Positions 57,501-64,000 of a DNA stretch of 64,000 nucleotides are shown here, piece by piece. Origin of the DNA: Corbicula japonica (Eukaryota > Mollusca > Bivalvia > Venerida > Cyrenidae); NCBI GenBank assembly GCA_038501625.1, contig JAZAYU010000008.1, positions 7,688,938-7,752,937 on the forward strand, read 5' to 3'. Position 1 is the first letter of the stretch; each line of letters begins with the position of its first letter. The position numbers and the translations under genes were made by a program. The notes beneath the pieces were generated by a model. It made no database searches and had not been told where the DNA came from. It worked only from the letters and a program-made list of their open reading frames with translations.

Positions 57501-58777
57501 TCTTCCACCTCCTCCTTTTTTGGCTTTGACATTCTGAAATCATTACCCGTTCCATCTACATCACCAAAATTTGTTTAAATTATCATTACTATGAAAGTTA
57601 CCATATTTGTCCTTTATATTGTCATTTAAATTACCAGTACCCTAATTTAAAGTATTGTCCTCATGATCACAATTTTAAGTCAATTAAGTGTTACCCTTCA
57701 TCCATTGAATTTATTTTAACCTTTACTTAAATTTAATTCTAAATTGTAAATTCATACATCTATTTTAAGAGTGGTTTACAGAATTTTAGTCACTGAACTT
57801 ATTAAGCTAACACTAGACTGCATAGGCTGACCAGGGTCAACACTGGTTGCAAGCTTGACAATCATTGTGTTTTGCAAAAAAGGGTTAATATCTAGCATTT
57901 GGGTTTTTGGTTGGGCCGGTAAAAACAAAACTGATCTCTTTTTGTCAAAGCCAGCCATATGATTATCCCTAAGCGTAAAGGCAAACTCTAAATAATCACT
58001 ATAAAGCTGTTAATACCTTGATCTGATGAAGAACCTGTACTCGATGAGCAAGTTGAGAATAAAGAAGAGAATCCCCAGCATAAACATGCTGAACAAGTTC
58101 CGTCCAACTATCTTCCACTCAAAAGGACTCTGTAGTTTGTTAATTCCAAAGCGAGCATAAACGTTAGCAAACAGTTGATTCTTAGCCATGTCAAACAAGC
58201 CACGGCCCAGACAGTATTGTGGCAGCAGCAGGAAGACTTGCTTCAATACCTTGTTGATGTTTCTCAGTTCCTAAAAAATAAGAACATTTTACTAAGATGC
58301 TGCAAGTATGTCTGACAGTGAGTCTTGGATAAAGCCAATGGTTAGATAGTTACAGAACCAATTCTGTCAAATACATCATTGAGATCCGAGACTGGTCTCC
58401 ATTCTCAGTTTTTTAATCTTGGGCACCAAATAAGCTTTCCCAATTCACTTAAAATAGCACATTTAATTTAACAATATTTTCTTATGTTTCCACACTGAAC
58501 TCTTTCTAAATATTTCATAGTGTAGTTATGAAAAACTTTGATTGAAAGGTTACATTAATTTATTGCTTCAATGATTAATCATACAGTATGATTCCAAAGA
58601 AGCTCGGGAGATGACTGCCCACTTACCTCGTCATCCTCCTCCAGGAATTCAATGATGAATGTTGCCAGCGTGGAGACCGTTCCCAGGAATATGTTGATGG
58701 ATTTCAGTGTTACAAGGGCAGTACTTGGTACAGAAAACACTCGCGAGAACGGATACATCAGGGGAATCATGGCCCAG
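45422..58777 (-). CDS. ABCA1-like ABC transporter, C-terminal twelve exons
   Basis: Twelve minus-strand exons with consensus splice sites join in frame to give about 623 residues: the end of TMD2, NBD2 and the C-terminal tail of a full-size ABCA protein. Walker A is [14 protein letters not shown], the Q-loop region is GYCPQFDAL, the signature is [11 protein letters not shown], Walker B/D-loop is [13 protein letters not shown] and the H-loop is LTSHS. All ATPase residues are present. EDEDV.RER before the [12 protein letters not shown] and VFINFA after it are typical of the ABCA1/4/7 group; ABCA1 exports phospholipid and sterol to apolipoproteins. The substrate here is unknown. The 5' part, with TMD1, NBD1 and the start, is not in the window. 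The introns are packed with MITEs and tandem-core elements, but no exon is damaged. Family very sure, orthology less so. Confidence 0.93.
45566..46400. other. ABCA intron, no other feature
   Basis: AT-rich. GAAATCCCTGATGCATCTATT is partly duplicated near 46110-46145. Confidence 0.4.
46401..46620. mobile_element. TTAA foldback MITE family A, in ABCA intron
   Basis: TTACCTTTACTTCATACAGTAC, ACTCTGATCAGGATCTACAC, GGAGTAAATGGTTAA (TTAA 46617-46620). About 175 bp from the tail exon. Confidence 0.7.
46796..47019 (-). CDS. ABCA-like exon: cytoplasmic tail
   Basis: Acceptor GTTCTGCAG, donor GTATGT. Encodes [36 protein letters not shown] and [10 protein letters not shown]. The tail is longer than in vertebrate ABCA1 and not conserved. 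Confidence 0.85.
47138..47215. repeat. ~80 bp direct repeat, left copy
   Basis: ACCAATCAATGCAATGC ... GATAGACCAGT. A diverged copy lies at 49522-49600, on the other side of the hAT-like element. Confidence 0.75.
47217..49499. mobile_element. hAT-like element, non-autonomous
   Basis: CAGGGTTGCCAGC at the left and GCTGGCAACCCTG at the right are perfect inverted termini. Subterminal TTTCCCTGACTT / CACTGACC motifs cluster at both ends, as in hAT elements. No transposase is recognisable. A clean 8 bp target duplication is not seen; only CAGTA is shared by the flanks. Confidence 0.75.
48106..48293. repeat. 94 bp tandem duplication inside the hAT-like element
   Basis: CATCTACACATGAAGTATCT through CAATATTTTTGTTTAAAT occurs twice, essentially identical, at 48106 and 48200. 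A smaller TTTTTGTTTAAATCTTGCCATTATA duplication follows. Confidence 0.92.
49522..49600. repeat. ~80 bp direct repeat, right copy
   Basis: ACCAATCAATGTAATGC ... GATAGACCAGT, partner of 47138-47215. Confidence 0.75.
49665..49746 (-). CDS. ABCA-like exon: VFINFA motif
   Basis: Acceptor CTATTTTCAG, donor GTGAGT. Encodes [26 protein letters not shown] in human ABCA1 is important for lipid export, and here one residue differs conservatively. Confidence 0.93.
49747..50279. other. ABCA intron, no other feature
   Basis: AT-rich; nothing recognised. Confidence 0.4.
50280..50422. mobile_element. Foldback MITE family B, in ABCA intron
   Basis: CCAAGATCATTAAACTAAATC and TTTATGATCTTGG termini; arms GTCTCAAATCTTAAGCATC / GATGCTTCAGATATGAGAC. 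It lies 45 bp from the exon at 50467. Confidence 0.8.
50467..50707 (-). CDS. ABCA-like exon: regulatory domain after NBD2
   Basis: Acceptor GAATTTCAG, donor GTCAGT. Encodes [40 protein letters not shown] and [13 protein letters not shown]. Confidence 0.94.
50796..50972. mobile_element. TTAA foldback MITE family A, in ABCA intron
   Basis: CCTGTACTCCATGGGATTAAC, TTATCAGGATCTACAATG and AATGGGGTTAA. Confidence 0.6.
51020..52306 (+). mobile_element. Tandem-core (Helentron-like) element, family b, in ABCA intron
   Basis: Starts CAACTAGATGTTTTTTGTG with a mini-hairpin, then arm CATGTCTCCCCC. About seven ~145 bp units follow (GTGACCTTGACC at 51248, 51393, 51539, 51675, 51820, 51964; a variant at 52108), a GACAGACGGACAGAC microsatellite and hairpin TGTCTCCCCCAGAGGGGGAGAGACA. 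It stops 18 bp before the exon at 52324. Confidence 0.83.
51246..52130 (-). promoter_or_regulatory. Array of nuclear-receptor-type half-sites
   Basis: On the minus strand most core units read AGGTCAAAGGTCAAGGTCA, which contains a DR1, an NR4A-type AAAGGTCA and an ERR-type TCAAGGTCA. Match to consensus is seen; binding is unknown. Confidence 0.4.
52324..52416 (-). CDS. ABCA-like exon: end of NBD2 core
   Basis: Acceptor TGTATTTCAG, donor GTACAC. Encodes [20 protein letters not shown] and [11 protein letters not shown], diagnostic of ABCA NBDs. It begins 18 bp from the end of a tandem-core element. Confidence 0.95.
52657..52760 (-). CDS. ABCA-like exon: D-loop and H-loop
   Basis: Acceptor TTGTTACAG, donor GTAAAC. 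Encodes [18 protein letters not shown] and [12 protein letters not shown]; catalytic Glu and switch His present. Confidence 0.96.
52869..53087. mobile_element. TTAA foldback MITE family A, full copy in ABCA intron
   Basis: TTAA at 52869-52872, CTCTTTCCTCCATAGATACACC, inner arms GTTTAGATCCAGATCAGCC / GGCTGATCTGGATCTACAC, and TTAA at 53084-53087. The best copy for defining the termini. Confidence 0.85.
53447..54745 (+). mobile_element. Tandem-core (Helentron-like) element, family c, in ABCA intron
   Basis: Starts CAAGAGCCATGTTACACATGG (mini-hairpin CCATGT/ACATGG), arm TTAATCCCCCCGCCGG. Exact 156 bp units follow (GCTCCGGACAAAATTTATCA at 53716, 53872, 54028, 54184, 54340, 54496), an ACGGACAGACGGACG microsatellite and hairpin TCCCCCTCGCC...GGCGGGGGGA, then TA. 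Confidence 0.87.
54944..55078 (-). CDS. ABCA-like exon: ABC signature and Walker B
   Basis: Acceptor CTCATTGCAG, donor GTAAGT. Encodes [38 protein letters not shown] and NPSIIFL. Confidence 0.96.
55165..55330. mobile_element. TTAA foldback MITE family A, in ABCA intron
   Basis: TTAA 55165-55168, CCCTTCCTCCACATAAATG, CATCAGGATCTGCAATG and GGTTATTTCTGACC; the right end is truncated. Confidence 0.65.
55433..55929. mobile_element. TTAA foldback MITE family A expanded into a 58 bp minisatellite
   Basis: The left end is TTAACCCTTTACTAAGTAG and the right end GGAGTTAAGGGTAA. Between them a 56-58 bp part of the element (GTGGATCCAGATCTGCCTGC to GTGCAGTGAGATCA) is repeated seven times at 55481, 55539, 55597, 55655, 55711, 55769 and 55825. 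Copies are almost identical, with BamHI- and BglII-type sites in each. Confidence 0.88.
56029..56070 (+). repeat. T-run followed by ~19 bp G homopolymer
   Basis: A T tract followed by an uninterrupted G tract and GGGCGCGG, in an ABCA intron. The exact length may be an assembly estimate. Confidence 0.8.
56222..56363 (-). CDS. ABCA-like exon: Q-loop of NBD2
   Basis: Acceptor AACTTTGCAG, donor GTGAGT. Encodes [20 protein letters not shown] and [20 protein letters not shown]. Confidence 0.95.
56641..56824. mobile_element. TTAA foldback MITE family A, in ABCA intron
   Basis: TTAAACTCTTCACTCCATAT, GTGTAGATCCAGATCCATGC, CAAACAGTGCAGAACCTGATC and GGAGTAAAGG. Confidence 0.7.
56976..57157 (-). CDS. 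ABCA-like exon: Walker A of NBD2
   Basis: Acceptor ATATTTTAG, donor GTAAGT. Encodes [20 protein letters not shown] and [20 protein letters not shown]. The catalytic Lys is present. Confidence 0.96.
57413..57533 (-). CDS. ABCA-like exon: acidic linker before NBD2
   Basis: Acceptor GATTTCAG, donor GTAATG. Encodes [20 protein letters not shown] then [15 protein letters not shown], the TMD-to-NBD linker; the Met is internal, not a start. Confidence 0.9.
57534..58016. other. ABCA intron, no other feature
   Basis: AT-rich; no recognised repeat. Confidence 0.4.
58017..58270 (-). CDS. ABCA-like exon: last TMD2 helices
   Basis: Acceptor TTATTTTTTAG, donor GTATTA. Encodes [31 protein letters not shown] and [20 protein letters not shown], ending YRFFIRSR, closely following the ABCA1 order. 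Confidence 0.93.
58376..58426. mobile_element. Foldback MITE family B, single arm
   Basis: TTGAGATCCGAGACTGGTCTCC and TTTTTAATCTTGGGC. Confidence 0.6.
58627..58777 (-). CDS. ABCA-like exon: TMD2 helices
   Basis: Minus-strand acceptor TATATTTCAG and donor GTAAGT. Encodes [20 protein letters not shown] and [17 protein letters not shown], late TMD2. The most upstream exon I can find. Confidence 0.88.
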
Positions 58778-58869
58778 CTGAAATATACATTTAAATCTGC
58801 CAAGAACATTTATCAGTAAGTTTTTATCAAAATGCTGTTCTAGTGTTCTAAGACTTAAAATAGCAACTA

Positions 58870-60499
58870 CCGTATTTTCCCGCTTATAAGGCGATCCGCT
58901 TATAAGACAGGACCCCTACTTTGCCGCCAAAATCTAAGTTTTTTGTATAGACCCGTTTATAAGACGGGGTGAAATTTCAGTGAGTTCGGACCCGAAATTT
59001 TTGAATTTCGCAAAAAAAACATTCGGCGAAATTTTCGGCACATGTAACATTTTCGAAGCTACGTACAGTGAAACCTGCATTAGCAGCCACCTGCGAATAG
59101 CAACCACCTGTCTTAAACAGCCAGTTTGAATATGGCCTAAACTGACATTTTGTTCTAATTTTTTACTGTCTTTAACAGCCACCTGTCTTCAGCAGCCACC
59201 TTTTGTCACTCCCTTGGGTGGCTGCTAGAGACAGGTTGGACTGTAACTGGAACATATCCTAATAAGTTTGAATTTAGACCCCCAAAATCGGCAATTTTTT
59301 CGGTAAATTTAAGATTTTCGAGGCTCCGTAATTGGAACACATCCAAACAAATGTGAATTTCGCCAAAAAAATCGGCAATTTTTCCGGTAAATTTAATATT
59401 TCGGAGTTCCGTCATTGGAACATTTCCTAATAAGTGTGAATTTCGAAAAATTCTGGAAAAAAATCGGCAATTTTTTCGGTAAAAATATTTTCGAAGCTCT
59501 GTCATTAACTTATCCTAATTACTGTGAATTTCAAACAAAATCTGCGAAAAATCGGCAATGTTTTCAACAAGTGCAATATTTCGAAGCTTCGTCATTGAAA
59601 TATTCGTATAAGTGTTAATCTCGTAAAATAAAATAGGCAATTTTTTGGTTAACTTGATATCTTTAACACTTAGTCATTGTAAGACATCCTAAAAAGTTTT
59701 TTATAGATCTTTCTATATTGTGATACCTCTAAGATAATTGATGATTGTGTATCACCACTGCGCATTTAACTGTTAATTTCAGTCTTTGCCCGTATGCAAG
59801 CTTTTGACACTCAAATTTTTATCTATTGTCCGGATGTTAAATTCAATTAAACTTTGTCAAAGGCGAATAGCAAGAACAATCAAGCCTCGGGGCAAACAAA
59901 CTGTATACTGTCAGTTCAATTCATGCAGAGTTTGTGTCATATAATCTGAATTTTCGAGTTTGCAAGAGGTGTTGACACCAATGTCTGTTAATCAATTTAC
60001 AATACCTGGTGACAGATTCAAACAACACAGCCTTAGGCAATTATAATGGCTGTGACAATTTTCTTCAAACTTAAAAGTAGTGGGAAAAATTGAGATAATT
60101 AGCATTATTACTCTGGCCAACATGAACAGTGATCTATGCTAATTATATCATAATAAATAATAGTCCTTACAACAATCATTGCTTATATCAACATCGAGTG
60201 CTGTCCATAATAATTTCCAAATTATATCTTCAATACAAAAAAGATTTATAAAATTTATATTACTAAACCAATAAAAAAAGGTCAAATTTATATTACAAAT
60301 GCTCGTCGAAAATTAATTGCCGAAAAATTACCGATAGATAATGGCCTGATTTAAAAAATCGTATGTTTTTAGAAGAAACTTAAGAAAAAACTGCCAAAAA
60401 AATAAGATCTTCTTGTAGATCGCACTTATAAGACGGGTCCCCTACTTTTAAGGCTATTTTTCCAGGAAAAAACCCCGTCTTATAAGCGGGAAAATACGG
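58870..60499. mobile_element. TA-flanked DNA transposon derivative, 1.63 kb
   Basis: Inverted termini CCGTATTTTCCCGCTTATAAG and CTTATAAGCGGGAAAATACGG are perfect over 21 bases, with second AAGAC.GG..CCCCTACTTT blocks inside both ends. TA flanks both sides (58868-58869, 60500-60501), so a Tc1/mariner-superfamily origin is likely. About four ~85 bp imperfect units (AAAAATCGGCAATTTTTTCGG) fill 59270-59640. No transposase is seen; a smaller MITE is nested at 59066-59243. Confidence 0.85.
59066..59243. mobile_element. Mariner-type MITE nested in the 1.63 kb element
   Basis: Termini CAGTGAAACCTG and CAGGTTGGACTG, with inner AGCAGCCACC / GGTGGCTGCT also inverted. TA at 59064-59065 and 59244-59245. 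Same CAGT...ACTG class as 12329-12489. Confidence 0.85.
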
Positions 60500-60820
60500 T
60501 ATATATTATTTTATGACTTCCACTTGATACAATAAACAATAATATAAATTATTTATTATAAAAGGCTTTAACACTCACATAATATATTCAGCTTCATGAC
60601 TCTCACTCTAAAGTTAATACTCGTAGAAAGTTTATGAAAAATGTGGTTTTAATGGCTGCAGTGTGCAGGGAAAGGTGAATGTTGGTAATCCTAATCCTCC
60701 ATATATACGCATTTTTACACATGTGCAACCAGTGTAGATCCAGATCAGCTGGCACATCCATGTCGTCTGATCAGGATCTGCACTGGTCGCATTTTGGTCA
60801 GAAATAACCCAACAAATAAA

Positions 60821-62984
60821 CAAGGGGGCCATGGTGGCCCTAAATCGCTCACCTGAGTACAAAAGTACTCTCAGTTTTACCTCAGAGCCAACATTCAAAT
60901 AATGCTGGTAAAGGGTCTCTTCACAATGCTCAACACGAAATATCTAAGGATAGTCGCATTAGTTTCAGAGAAAAATGATTATATATGTTTTCCTATATAA
61001 ATCAATGTAAACTAAGAGAACCCTAGGGCATGGCCAATTTTGGCCCAGGGGACATAATTTGAACGAACTTGGTAGATATCCACTAAACAATGCTACATAC
61101 CAAATATCTAAGCTTAAGGCATGAGGTTTCCAGAAAAAAGATTTTTAAAAATTGCCTTTTCTACATATTAAGGGCCCCTGGAGCGGGGCCAATATTGACC
61201 CCAGGGCCAACATTAATACAATGTTGGTAAAGGGTCTCTTCACAATACTCAGCACCAAATATCTAACACCTAGTCCTATTAGTTTCGGAGAAAAATGATT
61301 TTTCATGTTTTCCTATATAAATCAATGCAAACTAAGAGAATCCTGGGGCATCGCCAATTTTGCTAACCTGTTCATTTACCTGTTTATTACATGTGTACGT
61401 CGACTCTCTGATGTCCAGTTGGTCTATCGTATATAGTATATTATCATGCAAATGTATTAAAATTTGACAGTGACGGAACTACTTTCTCAAAAAGCCCCTC
61501 GCCCTCGCTAATTTCTTAGTCTCGCCTAAATATGGAGGCACTGTAAGACAATATAATATAGTATAATATACTAATGCTTCTCTTTTTGCAAGTCATCTAA
61601 CCAAGAACAAAACCATTTGTACTATGAGAGAGTCTATAATTATTATAATCCGCTTGAAACAGGAGCCGTTATAACCTTTATAACACTGACATCATTTTTC
61701 GAGATCAATATTCCTTCCGGCATGTCAATGCATTCAATTTCGGACAATTTTTTTGGATTTTATTACTCAAGTGTGTTTTAATTATTGTTTAGTCTGTGCT
61801 GATGGATTTACGTGCTTGATGATCAGAAATCCTGATAATCTGAATGCCTGCGTCTAGGCCATTTCGGTTTCTAAATAAAAACTTAAATGGCTTTGTTGCT
61901 GGTGTTGAATTTCAACTGACTGAAGAGAAGAAGGAAACAACAAAAACAACAACACAGAATATTCTTTTGAAGTTGTGTGTATATTTGGACAAGGAAATTC
62001 AGCAATTAGCTTTTTTCAAGAACTGGATTTTGCACATTGGAAGCCTACTACCAGAAAACCAGCTGTTCAAGGATGACGGCAGGTTTGTCGGCTGTTCCTA
62101 ATGGTTTTTGCAATTTTTTTGTTTCAAATTCTAAAAAGACACCCCTCATATGTTTTTGATATTTCAGTTTTCTTTGCACATTATAAAACCAAAATCAGTT
62201 TAAACAAAATGGCCGACATTTTTACAAAGTATTGTCTCACTGACGGATGTATTCATACGCCCACAAGATGTCAATTCTTTTACAAAATTAACAAAAATTG
62301 TTTATTTATGCAATAATAAGCTCATAAGCGCATGTGCAAATGATCATTATTTTGACTGTTTTTTTTAAATTTCTTACTAAAACGATTGCCTGTAGAACAA
62401 ACATAATTGGAATCAGACAAAAGTCTATGTAAAATGAAGTGACCCCTGGGGCGGGGCCAATTTTGACCCCAGGGAAATAATTTGAACAATCTTTGTAGAG
62501 TTCCACTAGAGGGTGCAAAATGCCAAATATCTAAGCTCTAGGCTTTGTGGTTTCAGACAAGAAGATTTTTAACGTTTTTCCTATATAAGTCTATGTAAAA
62601 TGAAGTGACCCCTGGGGCGGGGCCAATTTTGACCCCAGGGAAATAATTTGAACAATCTTTGTAGAGTTCCACTAGAGGGTGCTAAATGCCAAATATCTAA
62701 GCTCTAGGCCTTGTGGTTTCAGACAAGAAGATTTTTAAAGTTTTTCCTTTAGGTTGCCATGGCAACCAGAGTTCTGCATGGAATTGATTTCTTTGAACAA
62801 ATTTGGAAGAGCTTCATGGAAGGAACATCTGTGGCAAGTTTCATCAACTTTGGCCCAGGGGTTTAAGAGGAGATGTCGTTTAAAGTAAAAGTTTACGGAC
62901 GGACGGCCGGACGCCGGACGGACGGACGCCGGACAAATTGCGATCACAAAAGCTCACCTTGTCACTACGTGACAGGTGAGCTAA
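60821..62984 (+). mobile_element. Tandem-core (Helentron-like) element, family e, copy 3
   Basis: CAAGGGGGCCATGGTGGCCC and GCTCACCTGAG at the 5' end, two long diverged units, about 1 kb of unrelated sequence (61360-62420), two 166 bp units, TTGCCATGGCAACCAGAG, a GGACGGACGGCCGGAC microsatellite and hairpin AGCTCACCTTGTCAC...GTGACAGGTGAGCT. Confidence 0.8.
61360..62420. other. Foreign segment inside family e copy 3, with an unexplained ORF
   Basis: It is not part of the family e core. The ORF at 61844-62101 (+) encodes 85 residues (NGFVAGVEFQLTEEKKETT, then KLCVYLDKEIQQLAFFKNW) with non-repetitive, protein-like composition. I do not recognise it; it may be a captured gene fragment. Confidence 0.35.
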
Positions 62985-63339
62985 AAAGCGAACAGTGCAA
63001 ATTCTGATCAGACAGCACAGAAATGCGGCTGATCTGGATCTACACTGTTCGCCCACGCAATCAAGGTGTATCTATGGAGGAAAGGGTTAACCTACTCAAA
63101 TTGTGCCACTTATTGGAGATTAAGCCAGCCAAAGGAAGATGAAGTAAGCGCCAAATTTTGTAGAAACAAACTACTGAACAGCCTAAGGTTTAATAACCAC
63201 ACATGTCCATTGTGAAAAATGTCTATAGACATTATGATTAGCTTCAAACACTTAGCTCCAGAGTTTTAACACTAAATACTGAACTGGACTGAACAGGCAA
63301 AACTACAATACAATATTTATATCAATTCGGATATATGAG

Positions 63340-63800
63340 GGCTGTTCCATAAATCTGCGGAATTTGTTAATACATTAAATATACTTGAAGCACGTCCACA
63401 TCAACATTCAGCACTTTAAACGTCAAACTGAAGAGCGCAGTTAACTTGCTCAACGTACTCGCCTTTTGTAGCCACACATTTCCTATGTTGGTCAACCAAA
63501 TATTCATATGTCACACGAAACCAATCACTGGGAGAATGAAGATTTGCTCCCGTGACTTACTTCACAATTCATCTGAGGTGTCGAACCGATGGCCTCGTGG
63601 TTCCTTCTTCATTTCCCGAAAAAGGAAGTCCATGGGGCCAGGTTTGGACAACAGGGAGGGGTGTGAGAGAATATCAAAGCCCAGCAGTGCAATACCTAAC
63701 TCTGTGTCATGTGCGCGATGTGCGGACTCATTGTCTTGGTGCAATAATTTCAGTCCAACACAAACTTTCATGACGGAACATTATTTATTTTCCATACTTG
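63340..63800 (-). pseudogene. Mariner transposase fragment, dead
   Basis: The minus strand encodes LKLLHQDNESAHRAHDTELG and GPMDFLFREMKKEPRGHRFD; the Asp of QDN and the Asp of MDF are separated by 34 residues, the mariner D34D spacing. After a stop and frame changes, WFRVTYEYLVDQHRKC and GEYVEQ are readable in another frame. A terminus-like GAGGGCTGTTCCA lies near 63346. The N-terminal part is missing or beyond recognition. It is non-functional. Confidence 0.8.
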
Positions 63801-64000
63801 ACGTCAAACTTTTTTCTTAAGTCATAGCGATAAAGCGCTGATGAGAGGTAACTGTTCAACACAGCATCTTTTAACGGACAGGAAATGATGTTCATACTTA
63901 AACGTAAAATCAGACACATTGGCGCCGAAATTGTGAATGTTTCGACTATTTTACAGCTTTACAATGTTCTAAAGTTTGAAAACCTGGCATGCTTCAAGTG

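Larger units (their letters stand above)
60690..63090. mobile_element. TTAA foldback MITE family A split by a family e element
   Basis: The left half (60690-60820) reads ATCCTCCATATATACGC, GTAGATCCAGATCAGC, GATCAGGATCTGCACTGG. The right half (62985-63090) reads AGCGAACAGTGCAAATTCTG, GCTGATCTGGATCTACACTG, GGAAAGGGTTAA (TTAA 63087-63090). Together they make one ordinary copy. Confidence 0.82.

Noticed and set aside
57776..57958. Minus-strand ORF between ABCA exons as an extra exon
   Set aside because: The flanking exons join in frame without it, and it lacks matching splice sites.

Overview
The window is intron-bearing, AT-rich metazoan nuclear DNA dominated by short non-autonomous transposons. 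It is most likely from a bivalve mollusc. That is an inference: the tandem-core elements resemble the 'pearl'/Helentron-type repeats known from bivalves, and a SWIM-YqaJ-PHD gene of a type that is often multicopy in molluscs is present. I see no prokaryotic gene, CRISPR array, rRNA or intact tRNA.

Protein-coding content is small. (1) 1704-4357 (+): the last two exons of an SLC10-type (bile acid:sodium symporter family) transporter. (2) 13242-16177 (+): a decayed SWIM zinc finger / YqaJ nuclease / PHD gene with a stop, several frameshifts, lost zinc and nuclease residues and a transposon in its nuclease domain; a CRE plus an NRF1-like site remain just upstream. (3) 37689-39320 (+): an uninterrupted 543-codon gene for a Ser-rich, probably disordered protein with an N-terminal helix, several RRxS-type sites and a KxVxF motif; I cannot name it. 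(4) 45422-58777 (-): twelve exons giving the C-terminal ~623 residues of an ABCA1-like full ABC transporter (end of TMD2, NBD2, tail), every junction joining in frame; its 5' half lies beyond position 64000. (5) 63430-63800 (-): a dead mariner transposase fragment with D34D spacing.

The rest is layered repeats. Six families of tandem-core elements share one plan: a CAAG-type start, a tiny hairpin, an arm, a 145-176 bp tandem core, usually an ACGG/GACG-rich microsatellite, a 3' hairpin whose arm repeats the 5' arm, then TA. Other families are a foldback MITE flanked by TTAA (about 20 copies), a second foldback MITE (about 10 copies), TA-flanked MITEs, a hAT-like element, a tRNA-derived SINE, a 257 bp satellite-like array and several minisatellites. 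Nesting can be read base by base: 17807-20260 sits inside 16525-21598 (empty site in the sister copy at 23112-26023); 27949-30750 splits one unit of the 257 bp array; 60821-62984 splits a TTAA foldback MITE; 59066-59243 sits inside 58870-60499. Two very G-rich tracts (16790-17600, 23400-24530) lie at the same place in two copies of one family and generate long spurious ORFs.

Layout: 1-4.4 kb SLC10 3' end with MITEs; 4.4-13.1 kb repeats; 13.2-16.2 kb YqaJ pseudogene; 16.5-31.2 kb nested tandem-core elements, G-rich tracts and the 257 bp array; 31.2-37.5 kb sparse AT-rich DNA and minisatellites; 37.7-39.3 kb single-exon gene; 39.5-45.4 kb intergenic repeats; 45.4-58.8 kb ABCA gene with transposon-filled introns; 58.8-64 kb a nested transposon cluster, probably within the next ABCA intron. 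The genes show no sign of working together.
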